Assembly: GCA_040758525.1 (NCBI GenBank)
Contig: JBFLVQ010000026.1
Location: forward strand, 1-32,807
Source: JBFLVQ01 sp040758525
GTDB lineage: Bacteria > Acidobacteriota > Blastocatellia > Chloracidobacteriales > JADJPF01
Length of the DNA: 32,807 nt
Reading direction: 5' to 3'
How positions within the stretch are numbered: position 1 is the first letter of the stretch; every line of letters starts with the position of its first letter. Both the position numbers and the translations under genes were made by a program. This document shows, piece after piece, positions 1 through 7,056 of the stretch. Under the pieces are notes generated by a model that saw only the letters and a list, made by a program, of their open reading frames with translations, was not told the origin of the DNA and did no database searches.

Positions 1-753
1 GATTGGGTATATGCTGCCTTGCCAATCACTCTCGCACTAACAGCATTGGGTGTTCTACTGCTTTTCAAATTCTTTCCTATTGATGTAACTTCTGTAAAGG
101 AAGCAAAGATGCTGTTGCGCGCCAAAAATAATCAGCTAGGTAAACTCAAATTCCGTGAAGCGGTAGTGGGTGTAGTGATGATAGTTACGATACTATGCTG
201 GATTATCTTGGGAGAAAGTTATGGTCTGGCCAATATCTCGCTGGGAGCTGTTATTGTTCTCTTTGCTCTACGTGCGGTTAAGTGGAAGGAGATTGAGGAA
301 CAGGTCAACTGGGGTATTATTCTAATGTATGGTGGGGCAATCTGTTTGGGTGCAGCTCTTGCTGAAACTGGTGCAGCAGATTGGCTAGCCCAGCATACGA
401 TCGCACATTGGAGTTCCAAGCCATTCTTAATAGTGCTAGGCATCTCTTTTGCTGCTTATGCACTTACAGAAGTGATGAGCAACTCTGCGGTTGTCGCAGC
501 ACTAATGCCAATGGCGATACCCATTGCAGTAAGCGCACATATTGATGAGCGGCTACTTGTCTATATAATTGGCATCCCCGCTGGCCTGGGGGTGGCGTTG
601 CCTATGGGCACACCAGCCAATGCTATTGCATACTCCTCTGGTTATATTGAACGTAATGATATGTTGGTGCCTGGTCTTGTATTTGGGTTGATCTCATGGT
701 TGCTCTTTAATCTCATTGTCATCTACCTGTGGCCGCTTTTGGGGGTAAGCTAA
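1..753 (+). CDS. DASS/SLC13-family anion symporter, C-terminal part (cut by window edge)
   Basis: The frame is open from the first base, so this is the 3' part of a longer gene, with about 250 codons visible. The protein is a chain of hydrophobic helices. It carries motifs typical of the divalent anion:Na+ symporter (SLC13/CitT/ArsB-like) superfamily: a WGIILMYGG segment, an E-MSNSA segment (the SNT-like substrate and sodium site) and a PMGTPANAIAYSSGY segment, the second conserved loop. These proteins sit in the inner membrane and import dicarboxylates, sulfate or similar anions, usually with Na+. The exact substrate cannot be read from the sequence. The gene is followed 37 bp later by a small membrane protein gene that may be co-transcribed. 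Confidence 0.85.
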   Translation, partial: DWVYAALPITLALTALGVLLLFKFFPIDVTSVKEAKMLLRAKNNQLGKLKFREAVVGVVMIVTILCWIILGESYGLANISLGAVIVLFALRAVKWKEIEEQVNWGIILMYGGAICLGAALAETGAADWLAQHTIAHWSSKPFLIVLGISFAAYALTEVMSNSAVVAALMPMAIPIAVSAHIDERLLVYIIGIPAGLGVALPMGTPANAIAYSSGYIERNDMLVPGLVFGLISWLLFNLIVIYLWPLLGVS

Positions 754-790
754 CAGTCAATCGCTCATCACTTTTGCAGGAGGTAGAGTA

Positions 791-1012
791 ATGGAACAAC
801 ATGAGGTGAAACGTCGCCGTATAGTACTGCCAGTATCTCGCATTATATTGATTCTAGTTGTAGGCGGTGTCTTTCTCTTTAGAGGTATAGCTGCTGCGAT
901 CGAGAAGACCGATAGCAATGGTCAGATTGCTATCTATATTATTATTGGTCTAATACTGGTGGTAACCGCAGTAGTAGCAATACTTTTGCGTTTACGTATG
1001 GGTCAGTCTTGA
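791..1012 (+). CDS. small two-helix membrane protein, unknown function
   Basis: A 73-aa protein preceded by a clear AGGAGG ribosome binding site 7 bases before the ATG. After a basic cytoplasmic-looking start (KRRR) there are two hydrophobic segments, about residues 15-33 and 46-66, separated by a short charged loop. No known domain is recognised. It may be co-transcribed with the upstream transporter gene. Its stop overlaps the 3' end of the convergent L,D-transpeptidase gene by 10 bp. The strong ribosome binding site argues that it is real. Confidence 0.65.
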   Translation: MEQHEVKRRRIVLPVSRIILILVVGGVFLFRGIAAAIEKTDSNGQIAIYIIIGLILVVTAVVAILLRLRMGQS

Positions 1013-1884
1013 GATCGCTTCGTTTCTACCAATACGCTCTTCTGCTGGTTATCACTCTTCAGCGTGCTAATCGGTAGCCGCCAGGTTTTGCCACTCTTTT
1101 CTAGTGCTTTGGTAAGTAGGGTACGTTGCTCATCACTTAACTGTTGATAATCGATGCCAGCTTGATAGAGTACATAGATAAGGTTCTCAGTAGTGTTCAT
1201 GCCTTCATTATAGATGTCAGGATAAATATGTAATTGACCATCCTCGACAGTAATTGTCTGGTAATGGAATTCCACCGTAACCTTCCCTTTAATTGGTACA
1301 CTATGTTCCTGGTAGCGCTGGGCAATAAAGCTTGCGATCTGCTTATTACTGATATTTAGCTGACAAGCATCGATGATTAACCGGGCCAGCTCAAGCGCGT
1401 CCGCATTACGTAAACGCACACAGCCATGACTAACAGGGCGATTGAGTGAGCGATCGCCTCCACCATGGATCAAAAAAGGAAGATTGGCCACGCGTATCTT
1501 TAGCCTCCCTAGCGGATTATTAGCAGCGCCAGGACGCGCAGGCCGTTCTTTTCGCCCCCAATCACTAGATGGTGGTGTCCAACTAGGATTCCAAACAATC
1601 TCTACGGCCTGCTCTGCTACTCCATAAGGTGAGCTATAACGAGGACTGCCAATCGTCACCGGATAGGTCTTTACCAGCGTATCGGCGCGGTAGAAGGCCA
1701 ATTTATAAGCAGGTACATTTACAACAATACGCGCCTGCGCTGGCGTTGCTTCGCTTTGTGCTTCCTGAGAATTTTCTCGATAAACTGGTAGAGCCATTGG
1801 GATAAGTAAGGTAGAGATAACCAAAATGCTTCCCCATACGCTTTTGATCTCTTGATGAGACAACTTTTTAGTCACGGCTGACAT
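1003..1884 (-). CDS. L,D-transpeptidase (YkuD domain), membrane-anchored
   Basis: A 293-aa protein. A longer frame reaches 2130 but would overlap the divergent OmpA-type gene. The ATG at 1884 follows GGGAGG and opens directly into a signal anchor (residues about 18-34), so it is the better start. The YkuD catalytic domain spans roughly residues 52-160, with the diagnostic H140 (IHGGG) and SHGCVR block (H153, Cys155, Arg157). This cysteine family makes 3-3 peptidoglycan cross-links or attaches proteins to peptidoglycan in the periplasm. About 130 residues follow the catalytic domain, including a segment ending DIYNEG, as in ErfK/YbiS-type enzymes. No LysM domain is seen. The divergent neighbour carries a peptidoglycan-binding OmpA domain, so both may act on the cell wall. 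Confidence 0.9.
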   Translation of the reverse strand: MSAVTKKLSHQEIKSVWGSILVISTLLIPMALPVYRENSQEAQSEATPAQARIVVNVPAYKLAFYRADTLVKTYPVTIGSPRYSSPYGVAEQAVEIVWNPSWTPPSSDWGRKERPARPGAANNPLGRLKIRVANLPFLIHGGGDRSLNRPVSHGCVRLRNADALELARLIIDACQLNISNKQIASFIAQRYQEHSVPIKGKVTVEFHYQTITVEDGQLHIYPDIYNEGMNTTENLIYVLYQAGIDYQQLSDEQRTLLTKALEKSGKTWRLPISTLKSDNQQKSVLVETKRSQD

Positions 1885-1973
1885 CTGCCTCCCGTGTTGT
1901 TGTCGGATAGCTTTTGCTTGCAGGTGCAATTGCAATGCCAAGGGCTTATACACACTCTGAGCGTTTGTTACAG

Positions 1974-2002
1974 TTGCACTTAGAATATGAAACCGATACA
2001 GT
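1974..2002 (+). promoter_or_regulatory. candidate sigma70-type promoter for the OmpA-domain gene
   Basis: TTGCAC (1974-1979), a 17-bp spacer and TACAGT (1997-2002), ending 39 bp before the ATG at 2042. A perfect 10-bp palindrome, TGCAATTGCA (1925-1934), lies between the two divergent genes and could be a shared operator. The call rests on pattern matching only. Confidence 0.35.
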
Positions 2003-2041
2003 GCTGTTCTGTTATCGAATTGATCGGAAGGAGAGAGTCGC

Positions 2042-4075
2042 ATGACAAAGCAGATTCGCGCCTTAGTGATAATGCTTGCTTTAACCGTTGGAGTGACAGC
2101 CTTAGCACGCGCACAAGAGCGCGCGCGCACAGGTGCGCCTGATTCGCAGACTCGCGAGTCGGTACGTGTTGAGATTAAGAGTCCAGGTATTACAATCTCT
2201 TATCTTGAACGCAAAGGCGCCACTGAAGTGGGTTTCCGTTACCCTAATGATCCAGATAATCTTCCTGAGCCACGCGGCAAAGTCAAGGTTGAGCGCAAAG
2301 GGGGCTATTGTGAGATCGATGTCGAGAAGAAGTTCGATCTGCCTGGACCAGCTTCAGTACTCTATGAGTATTTCACAGGTACGGAGAATGGTCGTAAGCT
2401 CTATCCTAGCTTTGATGTACAAGGCTTAGGACCAGAGCGTTTCCGTGGCAAACTCGCTTATGTCTTTTGGGTAGTCACTACACAAGGCATCTGTGAAAAT
2501 CTTGGTGAAGTGCTCTTTCGCGACGATATCGGTATCAAGGCGGATTCGCGCTCAATTGATGTGACTACACGCCAGCCGATCTTTGCAATGATGATTACTG
2601 CTGAACCACATGCTTTCGTCACCCATCCTTCAAATGCTATTGTGCTGATCAACTACGGTCAACGCACAACCTTTACAACCTCTAAAGGTGTACCAGTGAG
2701 TGACCGACTCTATTATGTGCCACGTACAGAAGTGGTCAATTCCAAGGAACTCACTTTCCCTTATCCAGACAATGGTAGTCTTAAATATCGTCATCGCCAG
2801 GCTCGTCTTGCTATGACACAGGCACGTGTAGCTATAGAGATAGGGCAATATGCAATAGATTCTGCGCGTAAAAACAAAGAGATCGATTCACGTACTCCTG
2901 ATACCCTGGTTGAACGTGCAAAAGAGCGATCCCGCTTCTCTGTTGCCGATGAACTACAGGCAGTAGCAGCACTAGAAGAGGCACGTGACCATCTTGCCGA
3001 TGCAGAAAAACTCTATGGCCCACTGGTCGATAGTGAAAAACTTGCTGATGGCAAAGATCCTTTACGACCAGTCATTCAAGAGTCACATAATGCTGCCCAG
3101 CTTGCTCAAGAGGCAGCCATCTATGCCGATATTGCTAGCAATCGTATCTTAATACGCCAAAAGGATACCCTTATTAGCCTGCTTGCTGAAGAGGATGCTG
3201 CTCTTAAAGAGCAGATACGCCGCTTAGAAGGTGATAATGCCCGTCTGCGTGACATTATTCGTCAGCGCGAAGCACGTATTGCCGAGCTTGAACGTGAGAT
3301 AGATCGCTTGCGTGAAGAGATCGATCGTATGCGTCAAGAGATTGCTCGCTTAGAGCGCCAAATAGGAGATCTACGTGCCCGTATTGCTGAACTTGAGCGC
3401 GAAAATAGCCGTCTCAATGGTGAGCTTACTCGTATCTGCGGGGAACTTCGTAAAGTCATCGATACCCTAGGCGAGATCGAACAACAAGGGACAACCGTAA
3501 CTGTACGTCTTAAATCGGATGTGCTCTTTCCTGAAGCTGTATTTCTCCTTACCGTGGATCGCGATCTGCGTAAAGATATACGCCCGCGCTTAGCACAGCT
3601 TGCACTACTGCTACAGATTCTCTTTCGTGATTCTCGCTTTCAATTTATTGGCCATACCGATACCGTTGATACCGACGAGTATAATCAGTGGCTCTCTGAA
3701 CAACGTGCGCTGGAAGTAATGCGTTTCTTCTACCAAGCTCGCCTACAAGTGATGTCCAGTGATGATCCACAACGTAGCGACTATGAACAGAAACTTGCCG
3801 TTGCCGATCAATTGCTTAGTACCAAATTTCCAGAATGGAAGCCAAAGAGTCAACCGGGTGGACTAGGTGACCGTAAAGCAGATAAATTACGCCAGCAACG
3901 TCAAGATCTACTCTCCCAACTTGCTACCGTGGTACAAGGTAGGGGGGAATTAGAACCACGTGTCTCCCCAGAATCTACTGAGGAAGACCGTCAACGTAAC
4001 CGTCGGGTGGAGATTAAAATTGAACTGCCTCCACAATCTAGCTTCGAATACTGTAATCAGTCGCAACAGCCCTAA
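2042..4075 (+). CDS. exported coiled-coil protein with C-terminal OmpA-like peptidoglycan-binding domain
   Basis: A 677-aa protein starting at an ATG behind GGAAGGAG. It has a Sec signal peptide (residues 1-24, ending ALARA). The first part, residues about 30-240, is beta-rich and not recognised. A helical segment runs from about 250 to 380. A long regular coiled coil follows at about 383-473, with repeated R-x-A-E-L-E-R and DRLREEI heptads. The last part (about 485-661) is an OmpA-like domain with GHTD near residue 536 and a terminal NRRVEI motif, the usual diaminopimelate-binding fold. The domain contains an insertion rich in lysine and glutamine (about 575-635) before the NRRVEI strand. 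The protein probably sits in the periplasm or outer membrane and grips peptidoglycan. It is divergent from an L,D-transpeptidase. Confidence 0.8.
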   Translation: MTKQIRALVIMLALTVGVTALARAQERARTGAPDSQTRESVRVEIKSPGITISYLERKGATEVGFRYPNDPDNLPEPRGKVKVERKGGYCEIDVEKKFDLPGPASVLYEYFTGTENGRKLYPSFDVQGLGPERFRGKLAYVFWVVTTQGICENLGEVLFRDDIGIKADSRSIDVTTRQPIFAMMITAEPHAFVTHPSNAIVLINYGQRTTFTTSKGVPVSDRLYYVPRTEVVNSKELTFPYPDNGSLKYRHRQARLAMTQARVAIEIGQYAIDSARKNKEIDSRTPDTLVERAKERSRFSVADELQAVAALEEARDHLADAEKLYGPLVDSEKLADGKDPLRPVIQESHNAAQLAQEAAIYADIASNRILIRQKDTLISLLAEEDAALKEQIRRLEGDNARLRDIIRQREARIAELEREIDRLREEIDRMRQEIARLERQIGDLRARIAELERENSRLNGELTRICGELRKVIDTLGEIEQQGTTVTVRLKSDVLFPEAVFLLTVDRDLRKDIRPRLAQLALLLQILFRDSRFQFIGHTDTVDTDEYNQWLSEQRALEVMRFFYQARLQVMSSDDPQRSDYEQKLAVADQLLSTKFPEWKPKSQPGGLGDRKADKLRQQRQDLLSQLATVVQGRGELEPRVSPESTEEDRQRNRRVEIKIELPPQSSFEYCNQSQQP

Positions 4076-4104
4076 TACTTTTTCCTGGTGGTTGCCTTAA
4101 AGTG

Positions 4105-4118
4105 TAAACAATTGTTTA
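4105..4118. promoter_or_regulatory. 14-bp perfect palindrome, candidate operator
   Basis: TAAACAATTGTTTA reads the same on both strands and lies 40 bp upstream of a near-consensus promoter, a usual place for an activator or repressor site. The regulator is unknown. The small HTH protein encoded just downstream is one candidate. Confidence 0.35.
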
Positions 4119-4158
4119 TATCATTTCCTGTAAAGTATTGTGAACATTGGATTTGTGC

Positions 4159-4187
4159 TTGACATCCATTGTTATCTGGCTTATTAT
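4159..4187 (+). promoter_or_regulatory. strong sigma70-type promoter
   Basis: TTGACA (4159-4164), exactly 17 bp, then TATTAT (4182-4187). The -35 box is perfect and the -10 box has five of six consensus bases. It lies about 46 bp before the start of the small HTH gene at 4234 and is the best promoter match I found in the window. Confidence 0.75.
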
Positions 4188-4233
4188 GGCGAGGTTTTAG
4201 AATAGCAATCACGATGTCAAGACGGGGTGGTAT

Positions 4234-4431
4234 ATGAAAGAAAAGAACAATGTGTTTACCTTAGACTCCAAGAATTTGCCAAAGAGGGAGGAAGCGATCG
4301 AGAAGCTGGATGCATGGTTAACAGCGCGTGCTTTGGAACAGAACGACAATCGCACCTCTGCGGCGGCCAAGCAATTAGGGATATCGCGTATTTGGATGAA
4401 CAAATTACGCAAACGTTATATGGCTAATTAG
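4234..4431 (+). CDS. small Fis-type helix-turn-helix protein
   Basis: A 65-aa protein behind GGGGTGG and a near-consensus promoter. The last 25 residues (RTSAAAKQLGISR followed by W-M-N-K-L-R-K-R-Y) match the Fis/NtrC C-terminal helix-turn-helix pattern, in which AA-x-LGI-R begins the recognition region. The first 40 residues are charged and helical (KREEAIEKLDAWL) and could form the Fis-like dimerisation helices. No receiver or AAA+ domain is attached, so it would be a stand-alone DNA-binding protein. An overlapping frame starting at 4227 is less likely because it lacks a domain match. The 109-aa gene follows 26 bp later. The strong promoter suggests high expression, as for nucleoid-type regulators; the targets are unknown. 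Confidence 0.75.
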   Translation: MKEKNNVFTLDSKNLPKREEAIEKLDAWLTARALEQNDNRTSAAAKQLGISRIWMNKLRKRYMAN

Positions 4432-4457
4432 CCTTAAATGAAAGGCTCCCAACCTCA

Positions 4458-4787
4458 ATGGTGAAACAGGTAAAATCTGTCAAAGGGAAATTATCAGGAG
4501 AGCAGCCAGATATTTCTTGGTTATATTATCCTGGCGGGGAGATTTTGCCGGTGCAACCTGGCCCTAAGAGTGTCACGATTATCGAACTCACCAGCGTTAA
4601 CCCCTGGCGTATGGTGTTAGACTATTACCGTAAATTATTATCTGGGCAAGGTTGGGAGCTTTTTGAAGATCATATTTTTGATGACCGTGGCACAGTCAGT
4701 TTTCGCCATTCTTCCCAGGGAATGGTAACCGTACTTGCCGCTCAAGACGCCGACGCCACACATATACGTATCTACACGAAAAAATAG
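4458..4787 (+). CDS. unknown 109-aa protein, probably co-transcribed with the small HTH gene
   Basis: No signal peptide or membrane segment is visible. The pattern is a YPGGEILPVQ strand, a V-T-I-I-E-L-T strand, a helix with V-L-D-Y-Y-R-K-L-L, then GWELFED and further strands. It resembles a small alpha/beta domain I associate with secreted proteins of Acidobacteriota-like genomes (YPGA...FY...GW), but here it appears cytoplasmic and alone. That likeness is a recollection, not a search result. The ATG at 4458 lacks a strong ribosome binding site, so expression may depend on coupling to the gene just upstream. Confidence 0.6.
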   Translation: MVKQVKSVKGKLSGEQPDISWLYYPGGEILPVQPGPKSVTIIELTSVNPWRMVLDYYRKLLSGQGWELFEDHIFDDRGTVSFRHSSQGMVTVLAAQDADATHIRIYTKK

Positions 4788-4870
4788 AAATATTCTAGGT
4801 TAGCTTGCACAGATAGCTAGGCTGAGATAAATTCATCTCCTTCCCAGATCGATCCTATTAGAGGGATAGC

Positions 4871-5437
4871 ATGCGTATTACCAGGGTTTACACAAGAAAG
4901 GGAGATCGTGGCGACACCGGCCTGGTAGATGGCAGCCGTGTTAGCAAGGCTTGCTTACGAGTTGATGCCTATGGCGAAGTTGATGAATTGAACTCATTAT
5001 TGGGGCTAATACGGGTAAAACTTGCTGATGAAGAGATCGACGAGGTCCTTGCTATTATTCAGAATGATCTCTTTATAATGGGTGCAGATCTGGCTAGTCC
5101 GTTGGCTATTAACTGTCCACGTATCGAAAAGGTTTTTATTGAAGCATTAGAGAAGTGGGCGGATCGCTATTTAAAGAAGTTAGAGCCACTTAAGGAATTC
5201 ATTCTACCAGGTGGATGTGAAGCTGGCGCATTACTACATGTAGCGCGTACAGTAGCAAGGCGTGCCGAGCGGCGTATTGTCAAGCTGGCGGCTGAGGCAG
5301 AGATCAATCCACTTGCTATCGCTTATATAAATCGCTTATCGGATCTACTCTTTGTGTTGGCACGGGAGGTAAACCGGCGTGCAGGTTTACCGGAGCGTGC
5401 GGTCAATTTTCTTGCCAATACTACAAAGAAGGCTTAA
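4871..5437 (+). CDS. pduO: ATP:cob(I)alamin adenosyltransferase, PduO type
   Basis: A 188-aa protein, the usual length for the PduO/MMAB family. It transfers the adenosyl group of ATP to cob(I)alamin to make coenzyme B12 in the cytoplasm. The N-terminal nucleotide loop is intact (TRKGDRGDTGL, residues 8-18), followed by GSRVSK and the RVDAYGEVDELNS block. The C-terminal half has PGG, R-T-V-A-R-R-A-E-R and NRLSDLLF, the conserved helical segments of the trimer. GAGGG precedes the ATG. No other cobalamin genes are nearby and I see no cobalamin riboswitch in the 83-bp gap upstream. The symbol follows the family; cobO would be an alternative label. Confidence 0.9.
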   Translation: MRITRVYTRKGDRGDTGLVDGSRVSKACLRVDAYGEVDELNSLLGLIRVKLADEEIDEVLAIIQNDLFIMGADLASPLAINCPRIEKVFIEALEKWADRYLKKLEPLKEFILPGGCEAGALLHVARTVARRAERRIVKLAAEAEINPLAIAYINRLSDLLFVLAREVNRRAGLPERAVNFLANTTKKA

Positions 5438-5495
5438 AGCTGTTTTTGCTTATTAAGTAGCGCATAAATTTCTTGTATTTGCCGGTTAGTTTGGA

Positions 5496-5542
5496 TAGGA
5501 TCGCGCTTCTCACTATTGCCTGATCGGTTGAATAGGATCGCG
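5496..5542 (+). repeat. two direct copies of TAGGATCGCG upstream of gnd
   Basis: TAGGATCGCG occurs at 5496-5505 and 5533-5542, 37 bp apart start to start. Both copies are preceded by CGGTT a few bases upstream. They lie about 85-130 bp before the first gene of the pentose phosphate operon and may be paired regulator sites. No regulator can be named. Confidence 0.35.
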
Positions 5543-5628
5543 TGCAGATTTATTTCTGCCAGCAAACCTAATGATCTCTTAAATCTCTTGTAACTCTATC
5601 TTTTTATTTTCAGGGAGGAGGAATAACT

Positions 5629-7056
5629 ATGGCGCAAGCGAAGATTGGCCTTATCGGCCTAGCAGTTATGGGCGAGAATTTGGCGCTGAATATCGAGCGT
5701 AATGGGTTTCCCATTGCCGTTTGGAACCGTGACCCCAAGAAGGTACAGACCCTACTTGATACACGAGCCAAAGGCAAGAATTTTATTGGAGCCAAGTCTG
5801 TAGAGGAGTTCATTGGCTCGCTCGAGAAGCCGCGCAGAATCATTATGCTGGTAAAAGCGGGCGACCCTGTTGACTGGACTGTAGCACAGTTAAAACCCTA
5901 TCTTGAGAAAGGTGACATTCTCATTGATGGTGGCAATTCCTGGTACCATGATACTGAGCGGCGTGTACGCGAACTAGCTGCCGAAGGTATTCATTTCATC
6001 GGCTCAGGTGTATCGGGTGGTGAAGAGGGCGCATTATGGGGACCATCCTTAATGCCAGGCGGTGACAAAGCCGCCTATGAGCATATTCGTGCTATTTGGG
6101 AAGCAATTGCTGCCAAGGTTGATGACGGCCCCTGTGTTACCTATATTGGTCCAGAAGGTGCTGGCCATTTTGTTAAGATGGTTCACAATGGTATTGAATA
6201 CGGCGATATGCAATTGATCGCCGAAGCTTACGATATAATGCGTCGCGGGTTGGACCTACCTGCTGACGAGCTGGGGGATATTTTCACGGAATGGAATAAG
6301 GGTGTATTAAGCTCCTTCCTCATTGAGATCACTGCAGAGATCTTTAAGGTAAAAGATGATTTGACCGGCAAGCCGCTAGTCGATCTGATTATGGATAAGG
6401 CAGGACAGAAAGGTACAGGTCTATGGACCTCAAAGGTTGCGTTAGATCTAGGTGTAGCGATCCCAACGATCGAATCAGCATTGTCAGCCCGTATGCTATC
6501 TGGTCTTAAGACACAACGTGTAGAAGCTGCCAAAGTGCTGGCAGGACCCAGCCAGACAAACTACCAGGGCGATAAGAAAGAGTTTATTCAAGCTGTCCAT
6601 GATGCTCTTTATGCTTCTAAGATCTGTTCTTATGCCCAGGGTATGGCACTTATTAAGACAGCTTCAGATGCTAATAATTGGCAACTTGATCTAGGCGAGA
6701 TCAGTCGTATTTGGAAAGGTGGCTGTATTATACGGGCACAGTTCCTAGATAAGATCAAGCAAGCCTATCGTCGCCGCTTAGACCTGCCTAATCTGCTTGT
6801 GGATCCAGATTTCCGTGAAGCTGTGGTTAGTTGCCAGCCAGGTTGGCGTAAGGCTGTTACAGCCGCACAGAGTCTAGGTGTGCCATGCTTAGCAATGTCT
6901 GCCAGCCTTGCTTACTATGACAGCTATCGTTCAGAGAATCTGCCACAGAATCTCACACAAGCACAGCGTGACTTCTTCGGTGCGCACACCTATGAGCGCG
7001 TCGATAAACCAGAATTAGGATTCGTTCATACCGAATGGAGGCAGAAGAAGGCCTAA
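5629..7056 (+). CDS. gnd: 6-phosphogluconate dehydrogenase, decarboxylating
   Basis: A 475-aa protein of the full-length (about 470 aa) 6PGDH type. It oxidises 6-phosphogluconate to ribulose 5-phosphate with release of CO2 and NAD(P)H. The N-terminal Rossmann motif is GLIGLAVMGENLALN (7-21), followed by N33-R34, the pair usually linked to NADP preference. Substrate-site motifs GGNSWYHDTERR and SGVSGGEEGA are present. The catalytic K183 and E190 fall at the same numbers as in characterised enzymes. The ATG follows a very strong GGGAGGAGG. It is first in the operon with zwf, opcA and pgl, and its stop overlaps the zwf start by one base. Confidence 0.97.
   Translation: MAQAKIGLIGLAVMGENLALNIERNGFPIAVWNRDPKKVQTLLDTRAKGKNFIGAKSVEEFIGSLEKPRRIIMLVKAGDPVDWTVAQLKPYLEKGDILIDGGNSWYHDTERRVRELAAEGIHFIGSGVSGGEEGALWGPSLMPGGDKAAYEHIRAIWEAIAAKVDDGPCVTYIGPEGAGHFVKMVHNGIEYGDMQLIAEAYDIMRRGLDLPADELGDIFTEWNKGVLSSFLIEITAEIFKVKDDLTGKPLVDLIMDKAGQKGTGLWTSKVALDLGVAIPTIESALSARMLSGLKTQRVEAAKVLAGPSQTNYQGDKKEFIQAVHDALYASKICSYAQGMALIKTASDANNWQLDLGEISRIWKGGCIIRAQFLDKIKQAYRRRLDLPNLLVDPDFREAVVSCQPGWRKAVTAAQSLGVPCLAMSASLAYYDSYRSENLPQNLTQAQRDFFGAHTYERVDKPELGFVHTEWRQKKA

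Noticed and set aside
1885..2130. N-terminal extension of the L,D-transpeptidase up to 2130
   Set aside because: It overlaps the divergent OmpA-domain gene and its signal peptide, lacks a ribosome binding site and reads as low-quality protein before the clear signal anchor.
4788..4870. Possible cobalamin riboswitch before the adenosyltransferase
   Set aside because: The gap is only 83 bp, far shorter than a B12 riboswitch, and no B12-box-like sequence is seen.
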